A stretch of 36,065 nucleotides of DNA from Ignavibacteriales bacterium (GTDB taxonomy: Bacteria; Bacteroidota; Ignavibacteria; UBA10030), in NCBI GenBank assembly GCA_016207415.1, contig JACQPT010000091.1, forward strand, positions 1 to 36,065. Direction: 5' to 3'. The notes under the pieces were generated by a model. That model made no database searches, was not told where the DNA came from, and saw only the letters and a list, made by a program, of their open reading frames with translations. The position numbers and the translations under genes are program-made. How positions within the stretch are numbered: the first letter of the stretch is position 1; each line of letters opens with the position of its first letter. This document shows, piece after piece, positions 1 to 8,215 of this stretch.

Positions 1-41
1 AAAAAGCAAAAGCCCCAACCTTCGTTGTGAAGATTGGGGCT
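1..41 (-). terminator. Intrinsic terminator downstream of the cobalamin riboswitch
   Basis: On the minus strand AGCCCCAA (41-34) pairs with TTGGGGCT (18-11). The stem continues through one wobble pair and CTTC/GAAG around a short loop, and is followed by TTTTGCTTTTT (10-1). It lies about 60 nt past the riboswitch core, where a transcription-attenuation expression platform would sit. I did not identify an antiterminator arm, so it is inferred rather than seen that ligand binding controls this hairpin. Confidence 0.85.
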
Positions 42-92
42 CGTCAAAGAAAAGATTCGTCGAGCGCCTTCCCGCGAAGTTCTCAGAAAAGT

Positions 93-262
93 AGTTTTGG
101 CAGGTCTCCTGGCTCGCGAGTGAGGTATACAGCAACCTCCGTTCTTCCCATCACGTTCCGATAGTGAACGCAGGTTTCTTTTTCTCGCCTACAGTTGCGG
201 GGCAGCTTCCGCTTTTTGACGGAATTCCCTTTTCATCCCGTTAATCCCGGGAACCAAGACAA
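93..262 (-). ncRNA. Cobalamin (B12) riboswitch
   Basis: Read on the minus strand, the segment has the hallmark blocks of the cobalamin aptamer in the right order: GGTTCCC near the 5' end (257-249), AAAAGGGAA, the GCTGCCCCGCAACTGTA core, a GATGGGAAG segment, and the B12 box GAGCCAGGAGACCTGCC ending at 99. TTGG at the 5' side and CCAA after the B12 box can close P1. It is preceded by a good promoter (296-324) and followed by a terminator (1-41). The gene it controls must lie to the left of the window. Known targets of this family are B12 uptake (btuB-type receptors), cobalamin synthesis and B12-independent isozymes; which applies here cannot be seen. Confidence 0.95.
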
Positions 263-295
263 TTTTTGAAAGAACGTTTACAACTTCTTTACACG

Positions 296-324
296 AGTGT
301 ACTAAAAACTCCAATAAGAGTCAA
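296..324 (-). promoter_or_regulatory. Sigma70-type promoter for the riboswitch transcript
   Basis: TTGACT (324-319), a 17-nt spacer and TACACT (301-296) match the -35/-10 consensus at 5/6 and 4/6. The predicted start near 289 lies about 27 nt upstream of the riboswitch aptamer. The site is just downstream of the hydrolase stop codon, so the riboswitch transcript is probably separate from the hydrolase operon. Confidence 0.7.
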
Positions 325-378
325 CGGTTGATAATGAATATCGTTTAACATTCATTCCAGACAAGCCTGAGCGTATTC

Positions 379-1332
379 CTATCGAATCGTTTTCAGAAAC
401 TTCTTGATAATAATATAAAATTTCTCTTTTTGTTCCACCCATGGAAAGTGTCCGCTGTTTTTGACAAACTCTTGACGTGCCTGCTTAAGAATATTCTGAA
501 TTTGCATCGCCGTTCGTTTGTCAACCGGGTCGACCTCACCCTGAATCAATAAAACGGGCTTGTGAAACTTGCGAAGAGACTCGATTAACGCGAAGGGTGT
601 AGTCAGAAAACTCGTCCACATGGCCTGGGCTATTACTGGCGAATAAGTTTCTCTGTTAAACCATCGCCTTATCTCGGGAAGATGATTTCTATCCCACACC
701 TGTGCTCCGAGCTTGATTCTGAATTCTTCTGTTTTGGCGATCTCTTTGTCTATTGAGAGAAGTGATTCGGCCTCTCGAAGCTTCAATGAATCATCGTTTG
801 TCAGACGTGCGAGAATATTTGGACTGTAATAATCGAGATAACTAGGATCGAACCCGCCAGATCCAACGAGAACAAGAGCTTGCGTTTCGGCAGGAAATCG
901 TGAAGCATACCCCATGGAAATGGTTCCACCAAATGAGTGACCGAAAACAATCCATTTTCGAATTCTCAGCGCCAAACGCAAAGCCTCAAGGTCGTTCAGT
1001 ACCCTGTTTAGATTAATGGTGGAAGAGTCTACGGCCTCAACGACTGACTTACCTGTGCCTCTCAGATCAACGAGGATGATTCGATGTGTTTTTCTCAACT
1101 CCTGTGCGATCGGAAGTAGGTATTCATTCGAGGCTCCTGCGATGCCTCCCACCAAGAGAATTGGTGTGCCCTTGCCAAATGTGCGATAGTACAAGGTGGC
1201 GCCATCCACGGTGATGCTTTCAAACTCTGAATGCAGAAATGTCGAACCGCAAACCATTAAAAGCATTAAAACCATGCCGAATCTTAATGTTCGCTCTAGA
1301 ATGCGGGTGAGAACCATTTCTTTCAGGAGCAT
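379..1332 (-). CDS. Alpha/beta hydrolase, exported or membrane-anchored
   Basis: This is a serine hydrolase of the alpha/beta fold; its substrate is not recognisable. In the 317-residue form the nucleophile elbow GHSFGG puts Ser at residue 133, the acid is Asp268 in QGEVDP, and His295 is in NSGHFPW, giving a complete triad in the expected order. The strand before the oxyanion region reads ILLVGG. The N terminus has basic residues followed by a hydrophobic stretch (FGMVLMLLMVCGS), suggesting a signal peptide or anchor. The frame stays open further upstream to a TTG inside ggt, but ATG at 1332 leaves a 19-nt gap after the ggt stop; ATG at 1317 is equally possible, and neither has a strong ribosome-binding site. 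It probably shares a transcript with ggt. Peptidase, esterase or haloperoxidase-like activity are all possible. Confidence 0.85.
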   Translation of the reverse strand: MLLKEMVLTRILERTLRFGMVLMLLMVCGSTFLHSEFESITVDGATLYYRTFGKGTPILLVGGIAGASNEYLLPIAQELRKTHRIILVDLRGTGKSVVEAVDSSTINLNRVLNDLEALRLALRIRKWIVFGHSFGGTISMGYASRFPAETQALVLVGSGGFDPSYLDYYSPNILARLTNDDSLKLREAESLLSIDKEIAKTEEFRIKLGAQVWDRNHLPEIRRWFNRETYSPVIAQAMWTSFLTTPFALIESLRKFHKPVLLIQGEVDPVDKRTAMQIQNILKQARQEFVKNSGHFPWVEQKEKFYIIIKKFLKTIR

Positions 1333-1351
1333 TTGTATCTTCAGCTGATCG

Positions 1352-3055
1352 CTAATATCCGATCGCGGCGCCATCCGATTGTCGAGGGTCGGAGGCACCG
1401 AAGAAGGTTTTGTCTTCAATCATTATCCCCATCACGCTCCCCTGACTTCGAGTGAAGTCTATTCTGTGCCCTATTCCTTCGAGCAGCCGGTATGTGTCGG
1501 CAGTAGTGGCGAATTTCTCAATTCTCAAAACGTCCGGCAACCATTGATGATGGACGCGACCCGCGGTGATGGCCTCTGAGATATTCATGCTGAAATCGAT
1601 CAGGTTCAGCGTCACCTGAAGAACTGTGTTGATAATCGTCCGCCCTCCCGGAGATCCGATCAGCGCCCAGGGCTTTCCATCCTTCACGATGATTGTGGGC
1701 GTCATGCTCGACAGCATCCGTTTGCCCGGAGAAACAAGATTGGGTTTCGTTCCAATCATTCCTGTCGTATCCGTTCGGCCGGGCGCGGGATTAAAGTCCC
1801 CCATTTCATTGTTCAGAAGGAAGCCGAGTCCTTCCGCCACGATCTTCGAGCCATATCCATCCTCCAGGGTGTACGTGACGACGACAGCGTTGCCCTCTGC
1901 GTCAACGACCGAGTAATGAGTCGTCTGTGAGCTCTCATATGCTTCGTTGAATTTCTCGGGATTGCTTTTTGACGAGTGCGTCAAACTGATGTTTCGACGC
2001 AGTTCCTCCGCATACTCCTTGGAAATCAGCTTGTCGATAGGCATCTCGGGAATGAAATCGGGGTCCCCCACGTGAAGGGCTCTGTCGGCGTACGCTCTCC
2101 GCATGGATTCAGTCAGAACATGCAGATATTGCGCGGAGTTGTGGCCATACGATTTGAGGTCAAAGCCTTCCAGAATATTGAGCATCTCAATGAGCGCCGT
2201 CCCCCCGGAACTCGGCGGACACATGGAAATAACTTCAAAACCGCGATAGCTCCCACGGAGTGGGCTGCGTTCCTTCGCCTCATATGAAGCCAGGTCTGCC
2301 TCAGTGATCAGTCCGCCATTTTTCCTCATGTCGGCGGCGAGGAGGCGAGCAGTCTGGCCTTTGTAAAACCCATCGCGACCGGAATCTTGAATTCGCTTCA
2401 ACGACTTTGCCAGATCGGGTTGCTTCCAGACGTCTCCAGCTTCGTACGCTGTTCCATCCTTCCGGTAGAAAGCTTTCAACGATGCCGGATAGGGTTTCAG
2501 CTCGCCTCTCAGCTGTTTGAATTCTTCCGCCAGAGCCCAGTTAAGAGAGAAGCCATTCTCAGCGAGTCGCACCGCGGGCGCGGCGAGTTCTTTCCAGGAT
2601 TTCCGGCCGAAACGCCTAAGGGCGAGGTCAAAACCTGCGACGGTCCCGGGAACGCCGACAGCAAGGTAACCCTCATGATTGAGATTCCTGATGTATTTCC
2701 CCTGAGAATCAACGTACATTTTCTCGTGTGCCATGGCCGGCGCTTTTTCCCGAAAATCAAATGCCGTCGCCTGGCCGTCCTTGGTCACGACAATCATGAA
2801 ACCGCCGCCTCCAATGTTCCCGGCAGCAGGGTGCACGACTGCAAGTGCCATTCCGGTGGCCACTGCGGCGTCAACCGCATTCCCGCCCTTCTTGAGAATG
2901 TCGACTCCGACCTGCGAAGCAAGGTAATGCGCCGACACTACCATTCCTTTCTGCGCTCGAACGGGCTTTTTTGCTGCTCCCGCCTGGGCTTCACGGACAA
3001 AGAAGAAAAGGAAAACGAAAAGCAGGCCTTTGGCCGAAGAAAATGAACGACTCAT
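1352..3055 (-). CDS. ggt: Gamma-glutamyltransferase / glutathione hydrolase
   Basis: The product is an Ntn-hydrolase that cleaves or transfers gamma-glutamyl groups (glutathione and related peptides), normally in the periplasm. The 567 residues begin with a signal peptide ending in REAQAG. The large-subunit substrate Arg lies in DFREKAP (residue 102), and the glycine-rich GNIGGGGFM is at 79-87. The autoprocessing site is TTHYSVVD, with Thr378 as the likely new N-terminal nucleophile of the small subunit. The SSMTPT (449-454) and GSPGGRT (467-473) motifs complete the active site. Length and motif order are normal for the family, so a working enzyme is expected. No good ribosome-binding site is visible before ATG 3055, but this start is needed for the signal peptide. 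The hydrolase follows 19 nt downstream. Confidence 0.95.
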   Translation of the reverse strand: MSRSFSSAKGLLFVFLFFFVREAQAGAAKKPVRAQKGMVVSAHYLASQVGVDILKKGGNAVDAAVATGMALAVVHPAAGNIGGGGFMIVVTKDGQATAFDFREKAPAMAHEKMYVDSQGKYIRNLNHEGYLAVGVPGTVAGFDLALRRFGRKSWKELAAPAVRLAENGFSLNWALAEEFKQLRGELKPYPASLKAFYRKDGTAYEAGDVWKQPDLAKSLKRIQDSGRDGFYKGQTARLLAADMRKNGGLITEADLASYEAKERSPLRGSYRGFEVISMCPPSSGGTALIEMLNILEGFDLKSYGHNSAQYLHVLTESMRRAYADRALHVGDPDFIPEMPIDKLISKEYAEELRRNISLTHSSKSNPEKFNEAYESSQTTHYSVVDAEGNAVVVTYTLEDGYGSKIVAEGLGFLLNNEMGDFNPAPGRTDTTGMIGTKPNLVSPGKRMLSSMTPTIIVKDGKPWALIGSPGGRTIINTVLQVTLNLIDFSMNISEAITAGRVHHQWLPDVLRIEKFATTADTYRLLEGIGHRIDFTRSQGSVMGIMIEDKTFFGASDPRQSDGAAIGY

Positions 3056-3083
3056 AGGGAATGTGCAGAGAGAGGCAACATCA

Positions 3084-3122
3084 AATCTTCAATCCGCGAT
3101 CGACAATAGACAATCTTCAATC
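3084..3122 (-). repeat. Short direct repeat in the ssb-ggt spacer
   Basis: The 11-nt word GATTGAAGATT (minus strand) occurs at 3122-3112 and again at 3094-3084, with ATTGTCTATTGTCGAT-like related words between. The first copy overlaps the ssb stop codon. It resembles the low-complexity GATTG-type words in the rpsM-rpsK spacer and may be a dispersed intergenic repeat. No function is evident. Confidence 0.5.
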
Positions 3123-3538
3123 TAAAACGGAAGGTCGTCAGATTTTTCCGTCGAGGTCTCCTGAATATGACTCGAGGCGGGTTCACTTGGAGGGGCGCCG
3201 CCTTTGCTGTCCAACATCACCATCTCGTCGATGACGATTTCCGTCACGTACCGTTTGACGCCATTCTTGTCATCGTAGTTTCGGTATTGGAGCCGGCCTT
3301 CGACGTAAACCTTGCTCCCTTTCTTGAGGAATTCACCGCAGATTTCGGCCAGTTTCCTCCAGGCGACAATGTTATGCCATTGCGTGCGCTCCTGGATGTT
3401 GCCGTCGGGATCTTTCCAGCTTTCGTTTGTGGCGAGGCTAAAGGAGGCAACAGCCACACCGCTGCTGGTGTAGCGAAGTTCGGGATCTTTTCCCAGATTG
3501 CCTATCAAAGTAGCTCTGTTCACCGACCGAGATGCCAT
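3122..3538 (-). CDS. ssb: Single-stranded DNA-binding protein
   Basis: SSB coats single-stranded DNA during replication, repair and recombination and recruits partners through its C-terminal tip. The 138-residue protein has the canonical OB-fold from [18 protein letters not shown] through [18 protein letters not shown] (residues ~6-112). A short polar linker then leads to the acidic tip SDDLPF at the extreme C terminus, the docking peptide. ATG at 3538 is preceded by a strong GAGGAGGAG ribosome-binding site. It has its own near-consensus promoter (3584-3612) just after the NHL gene stop, so it need not depend on the upstream trio. The linker is short for the family, but all functional parts are present. 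Confidence 0.97.
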   Translation of the reverse strand: MASRSVNRATLIGNLGKDPELRYTSSGVAVASFSLATNESWKDPDGNIQERTQWHNIVAWRKLAEICGEFLKKGSKVYVEGRLQYRNYDDKNGVKRYVTEIVIDEMVMLDSKGGAPPSEPASSHIQETSTEKSDDLPF

Positions 3539-3583
3539 GACTCCTCCTCAGGATGGAATAAACACGAAGAATTTGATTTGAAA

Positions 3584-3612
3584 AAAATAGGACAATTACG
3601 GTTGAATGTCAA
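3584..3612 (-). promoter_or_regulatory. Sigma70-type promoter for ssb
   Basis: TTGACA (3612-3607), a 17-nt spacer and TATTTT (3589-3584) give a perfect -35 and a 4/6 -10. The predicted start near 3577 leaves about a 40-nt leader containing the GAGGAGGAG ribosome-binding site of ssb. The whole site lies in the 81-bp gap after the NHL-type gene. Confidence 0.75.
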
Positions 3613-3619
3613 GAAACGA

Positions 3620-4495
3620 CTACATCACATGAATCACGAAAACGAATATCCGCTTGGGAACCAGGACGTACAAGAGGTTGCGAATGACGACGACATCCTG
3701 AAGCTCAGAGAGCTGTTCATCCGCAAGAATGAATCGGAGTGGCGTTCTGAGCGCCAACATCCCGGACCTCGAGAACCAGAAAAGAGTATCTCTGGCGACG
3801 GCGAGAAGACCATTCTCTACCGCTGCACAACTTCGCAATGAACTGAGCGCGCCATTGCCGACCGTCCTCACAAAATTACCAAAATAATCGAACTCGACAA
3901 TCCGATCCGGCTCAGCAACATAAATCCTGTCGTCGTTCGAGAGAACAATCTTGCCGGGTTGAACGAGCCTCCCCTTGGCGGCGTCAAAACTGCCAAAGGT
4001 CTGAAGATATCTGGAGTCGGCAGAAAATCGAACGATCCGGAGGTTCTCCCCATCCACGATGAAGAGGTCGCCCGACTTTGAAACCGCGACTGACATTGGG
4101 TAACCGAAGCGCGCCCCGGCGGCCGATGTATCACGGGTTGAGAGCGAGCTGACATAGTTGAGGTTCTTGTCGAAACGTTGGATGCGATGGTTGCCGTGGT
4201 CTGAGATAAACACATTGATCCCGTCTGTGGCGACGCCGCTCGGCCTGTCGAAGCTGGTCGTGGCCCACCCGTATCCGCCGATGACCGAGGACTCCCGACC
4301 GCGATTCTTGAGAACATGGACGACATTCTCGGCTTCATCGATGCAGTAGACCCATCCTTGTGGAGAAACGGCAAGCCTTGTGGCATGCTGAAACGAGCCG
4401 GCAGAGTATTCGTACTGTAAAACGGTGTCAGGAGGTGTTATCCGGGAAGCCGGGAGAGAAAAGAAGTACCACGTTATTGCAAGAATCGTTGCCAT
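3620..4495 (-). CDS. NHL-repeat / six-bladed beta-propeller protein, probably exported
   Basis: The specific function is not recognised. The 291 residues are almost entirely NHL-like repeats of the pattern P-x-G-[IV]-A-x-x-x-x-G-x-[IV]-[FY]-[IV]-x-D, then R-[IV]-x-[RK]-F. Six can be followed, starting near residues 38, 83, 132, 178, 218 and 264, enough for one closed propeller; the second to fourth are clearest and the last two are degenerate. The N terminus (ILAITWYFFSLPAS) looks like a signal peptide or anchor. The start codon lies 22 nt inside the upstream GWxTD gene and has a weak ribosome-binding site, so translational coupling is likely. Such propellers usually act as protein- or glycan-binding scaffolds. 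A 6-phosphogluconolactonase-like enzyme is an alternative, but no catalytic residues stand out. Confidence 0.8.
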   Translation of the reverse strand: MATILAITWYFFSLPASRITPPDTVLQYEYSAGSFQHATRLAVSPQGWVYCIDEAENVVHVLKNRGRESSVIGGYGWATTSFDRPSGVATDGINVFISDHGNHRIQRFDKNLNYVSSLSTRDTSAAGARFGYPMSVAVSKSGDLFIVDGENLRIVRFSADSRYLQTFGSFDAAKGRLVQPGKIVLSNDDRIYVAEPDRIVEFDYFGNFVRTVGNGALSSLRSCAAVENGLLAVARDTLFWFSRSGMLALRTPLRFILADEQLSELQDVVVIRNLLYVLVPKRIFVFVIHVM

Positions 4496-5835
4496 GTATC
4501 ATCGCGAAGTTCGCCGCGCTTGGTGGAATGGACGAGAACGTACTCACCGAAACCCGACCTGTCGACAAAGACAAATTCCACGCCGTTTTCAACTCCGTAG
4601 TAATGCCACACCTCATACGGCTTGCTCTCACCACTGGGATGACGCTCTACCTCGTCCGATTCGCCATATAGAATGAACACCCGTCCCCGGTCCGTTCTCC
4701 AACCGTCCTTTCCCATGACACGGTAACGCTGATTTGCCAGAGTCACGCGCGACAGGTATTCTGACCGCCTCATCGGATCCCGGCCAAGACGACCTGATTC
4801 GATTTCAACCCAGAATCTGCCGAGAAATTCTCTTCGCCCTTCAGCCGAGGTGACCTGTGAAAAAGTCTTCATCTCCTGATCCGTGGCGATGTATTGAGCT
4901 CTTCGAAATTCGTCCGCGAGCTCTTCCGCAGTCAATCCGTCAAGCTCGGTTGCCTTCAGCGACCCCGAGGAAATCTGCGCTGCCTGTAAGTGTGGATTAT
5001 ACACATAGAATGTCTTCGTTGCTTTTCCAATCTCCTCACCTCCAGCATTCGTCAAAAGAAGGTGATACCGATAGCGTCCAGACGGAATGGACGTGGTATT
5101 CACGGTGTTCACTTCAACGGCGTTGCTGACGGTGTAAAGCCTCGACTTTGAGGACTCGCGAATCGTCTTGTCCCGACCGTCAGTAATGGTCGATTTCAGA
5201 GTATACGGCGAGTTCTTACTTACGTTGTACACCTCAGCATAGACGAACATAACAGGGCTTCCCGTAACGCCAAAGACCAGAGTAGGGTTGGGAACGACAA
5301 TCATGGAGTTCTTGAAGAAAGGGTCGACTTTGTCGTCCGATTCCTTGATATTGGAACACAGCTCAAGGTCGCTGATGGCCGTAGCCCTGAACGGCGTCAC
5401 GGAAACGGGCAACCGTATGCTATCACGTCTCTCGGGACTAAGAGAGTCCACGGCAAGAACTGAGAGCATGTATTCACCGAACGCAAGAGAATACCCGGCC
5501 TGAGAAATGAACGTGTAATTGAAGGACTCGTCCAGAGTATCTTTGACGGAGATCGGCAAGGCGAAGGACCTGTTTAACAGTGCTTCACCGCCTTCCTTCT
5601 TCGTTAGGTTCACATGGAGCGTGATGGTACCTGAATATCTGTTATCCCGCAATTCGTAGGAGACAAGCCTTGGATAGAAGCCGTAGTAGATCTCGAGATA
5701 CCCTGCCTGGTCAGTGTGCCGGAAGGATGCATAGTCGAGGTTGAGAACCAGCGATGCCTTTGGAACAATGCGTTGGGCAACCGACGCCAGGGGAAGAAGA
5801 ACAAAGAGAAATGCGCAAGAGATGAGCCTGGTCAT
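4474..5835 (-). CDS. GWxTD domain-containing protein, exported
   Basis: The 453-residue protein carries the GWxTD signature GWRTDRGRVFILYG (from residue 378), followed by YEVWHYYGVENGVEFVFVD, the conserved end of this domain family. The family is found in several FCB-group and related phyla and has no established function. A signal peptide (MTRLISCAFLFVLLPLASVAQ) precedes a region rich in beta-strands (~25-280) that looks like one or more immunoglobulin-like domains. A helical linker rich in charged residues (SLKATELDGLTAEELADEFR) then leads into the GWxTD domain. Its ATG overlaps the stop of the PIG-L-like gene by 4 nt (ATGA), and its own 3' end overlaps the NHL gene by 22 nt, so the three are very likely co-translated and may form one envelope complex. 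Confidence 0.9.
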   Translation of the reverse strand: MTRLISCAFLFVLLPLASVAQRIVPKASLVLNLDYASFRHTDQAGYLEIYYGFYPRLVSYELRDNRYSGTITLHVNLTKKEGGEALLNRSFALPISVKDTLDESFNYTFISQAGYSLAFGEYMLSVLAVDSLSPERRDSIRLPVSVTPFRATAISDLELCSNIKESDDKVDPFFKNSMIVVPNPTLVFGVTGSPVMFVYAEVYNVSKNSPYTLKSTITDGRDKTIRESSKSRLYTVSNAVEVNTVNTTSIPSGRYRYHLLLTNAGGEEIGKATKTFYVYNPHLQAAQISSGSLKATELDGLTAEELADEFRRAQYIATDQEMKTFSQVTSAEGRREFLGRFWVEIESGRLGRDPMRRSEYLSRVTLANQRYRVMGKDGWRTDRGRVFILYGESDEVERHPSGESKPYEVWHYYGVENGVEFVFVDRSGFGEYVLVHSTKRGELRDDTWQRFLQ

Positions 5836-8192
5836 TGTGTTCTCACTTGAGGATGGTCATAAGAAACAAGATTCACAAGAAACCGGAATGCGCCCGGATG
5901 GACGTTGAGCCACTGGTGGTCGAGGTTCAGGTCGACATAGGTTCTTCGTCCAGCCTTTGCTTTTTCTGTCACCACCAGAGGAAACTCTTGCCTGCCGACC
6001 TTCGCAGAAAGAAGCACCCGGGCCGAATTATTGTTTAGGATTCTTACCTTATTCACCCCTCTGCTGAAAATCCACCCGCTCCAATCCTCGTGGGTCAAGC
6101 GATGCGGTGTTGTCAGTAAATCGCTCAGACTGTCCCCTGCCAATTCACTCTCTGCGTCAAGGCCGAACGTCGGTTCGAGATGAATTCCTTTCATGAGCGG
6201 ATTGCGGTTCCAGCTCGCCGCATTCTGGGCAAGCACGACGAGATGCCCCCCCGCTTCAACGAATTCGTCCAGATGTCTTTTTTGCGATGTGAGGCCCCTG
6301 AGCCTGGCGAATGCTCCCCGGTCAACAACGACGCACTGAAACGACGCAAGCGACGGCATGGACTCAAGCTCCAGAATCGCCGGATGCATGTTCAGTCGTT
6401 GGAGCGTTTGAAGAAGCGGAGTGCTTTTACCGGCCGTGATAACGCCAAGAGAGACGATGGCGGGTGCCTCCACTTCAAACTTCCTTGCAACAAAATGAGC
6501 GACATCATTATCCGCGATCTTTACAGAAAGAAGGTAAGTGCTATCCCTCGCGTCGCTCTTCCAGCTGAGGGTAAGGGTGTCAGACCACACTGCGCCTTTT
6601 GCATTCAGCCGGAACTCTTTCTTCTCCGAGGTTACAAGCTGATCCATGACACAAATTGAATCTCTCACGCCATCCCGCGAATGGTTCGTTAACCGCACCG
6701 GAAGCTGCTCACCATCTCTGGCAAACACAACAGGCGCTTGCACCTCGACCGTGAACTTCTGTGAGAGAAAAATATCAAGACTTTGCCGATAGACAAAATT
6801 GTACAACGGGTTTCTCGACCTGTGGATAATAAGAAAATACATCTGACGGGCAAATTTCTCGTTTCGCAATCCATCGATCGACCACGGCACGTCGAACGTC
6901 CCTGCCGGCGGCGATAACAACCCGTATGGCTCATTGAGTCTCAGCGCCAGTCGAGGCTGTATATTTTCGTCGACGATCCATCCCTGCTGCGTAATGGGAA
7001 AATAGATCTCCTTCGTCCCCTCCTCCTGGATCCCCGTCACCGAGTCGATTTTGAGGAACGTCAACTGACGCGGCGCGAGCACTGCCTCGGAAAGGGAAAA
7101 CGAGACAGAGACGCCCAGAAGGACATTGCGAAGATTCTCAAGGCCTGTTTTCCATCGAGCCAATGATTTGATTTCAAACACGCCGCGTTCGGTCGCTTTG
7201 GGAATCTCCCGGTCAACGGACTCCATGACCAGAGCGATTGACTTCAGGTAACGGTCACGATTGACCGCATTTAAACGGGTGAGATTTTCACGCGAAAAGT
7301 CCGTCGTCAGCTTCTGGATTTCATTCTCCAGAGATCTGTACGCTGATGAAACGCGCGGAGGCAACCCTTCGTCCATCTTCTTAAGCTTAGCGCCTCGAGC
7401 AGAAGAAAGGAGTGTATAGGTGCGCTTCCCGGTTTTGCCAAGAACTTCACCCATAGTGGCCAGAGAATAATTCTTCAATGCTTCCTCACCCAGGGCTGCG
7501 TAGGTTTTCTTTAAGATTGAATGTCGTGAGCCTGTTTCCAGCGTCATTCCTTTTCCAGAGCCTTCGTCGAAGAAAACGCGATTTATCGTCCAATGCGCTT
7601 CACCGGCGCCGCCGGCCGGAGTTGATCCCTGAAGGGCTTTTTGAAGTGCCTGTCGAAGCACTTGAATCTGGGGGTTCTTCTCCCCGTGCAACAGGTCGCC
7701 GGTGAACAGAACGACATCCGGGCGAAATCGTGAAAAAAGCTCGCGTATCCTCGTGGCGAGAGTATCCCTGGGCCAAATGCTTCTGACGTGTTGCGAGTCG
7801 GAGGCGGCTACGATATCAGGTAAATTCATGAAGAGGTGATCGCAGTCCAAAGCCCGCGTGAAGCGGTATGCTTCGCCTCGCCTCCTTGCAGCTATCTCAT
7901 GCGGATACAGAGAAGAATCGTCGGGCTGGCCTCCTTCGCCGTTGGAAACATAAACGCTCAAGACTCTTGCACCTTTTCCAAGTCGAAAGTAGGCAAGTGC
8001 AGCGGCGTCTTCGTATCCGGGCTTAAGAGATATCATCATGACCTCAAAATTCCCGCAAAGTTCCAGGATCCGCTGGAAGAGATCAGTCTGGGTGCTCCTC
8101 CGGACATCCTGAATAATTGATTGGGCCTTGAGACTTGGGAGAAAAAGACTGAGAAGAATTGCTAGAAGAAACCTCATTGATCGAACACTCAT
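5832..8192 (-). CDS. PIG-L-like (LmbE) protein with degenerate metal site, exported
   Basis: The 786-residue protein resembles the large exported PIG-L/LmbE deacetylase-like proteins of Ignavibacteria-type genomes: an N-terminal PIG-L domain (~45-200), a middle beta-sandwich region, and a C-terminal GATase/ThuA-like domain (HLVVLAQNAASWNRNPL). The PIG-L fold is marked by RVLSVYVSNGEGGQ (~76-89) and FRPDVVLFTGD. However, the zinc-binding AHPDDE motif is replaced by LKPGYED (~56-62), and the second His cluster reads LLHGEKNPQ (~168-176) instead of a GH-x-x-H type. Metal-dependent deacetylation therefore seems unlikely. A signal peptide (MRFLLAILLSLFLPSLKAQ) is clear. The frame is open to a TTG at 8219, but that lies inside the terminator stem, so ATG 8192 (or 8177) is preferred; neither has an obvious ribosome-binding site. 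Confidence 0.8.
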   Translation of the reverse strand: MSVRSMRFLLAILLSLFLPSLKAQSIIQDVRRSTQTDLFQRILELCGNFEVMMISLKPGYEDAAALAYFRLGKGARVLSVYVSNGEGGQPDDSSLYPHEIAARRRGEAYRFTRALDCDHLFMNLPDIVAASDSQHVRSIWPRDTLATRIRELFSRFRPDVVLFTGDLLHGEKNPQIQVLRQALQKALQGSTPAGGAGEAHWTINRVFFDEGSGKGMTLETGSRHSILKKTYAALGEEALKNYSLATMGEVLGKTGKRTYTLLSSARGAKLKKMDEGLPPRVSSAYRSLENEIQKLTTDFSRENLTRLNAVNRDRYLKSIALVMESVDREIPKATERGVFEIKSLARWKTGLENLRNVLLGVSVSFSLSEAVLAPRQLTFLKIDSVTGIQEEGTKEIYFPITQQGWIVDENIQPRLALRLNEPYGLLSPPAGTFDVPWSIDGLRNEKFARQMYFLIIHRSRNPLYNFVYRQSLDIFLSQKFTVEVQAPVVFARDGEQLPVRLTNHSRDGVRDSICVMDQLVTSEKKEFRLNAKGAVWSDTLTLSWKSDARDSTYLLSVKIADNDVAHFVARKFEVEAPAIVSLGVITAGKSTPLLQTLQRLNMHPAILELESMPSLASFQCVVVDRGAFARLRGLTSQKRHLDEFVEAGGHLVVLAQNAASWNRNPLMKGIHLEPTFGLDAESELAGDSLSDLLTTPHRLTHEDWSGWIFSRGVNKVRILNNNSARVLLSAKVGRQEFPLVVTEKAKAGRRTYVDLNLDHQWLNVHPGAFRFLVNLVSYDHPQVRTQ

Positions 8193-8215
8193 GAGTGATG
8201 GTCCAGGAGAAGAAA

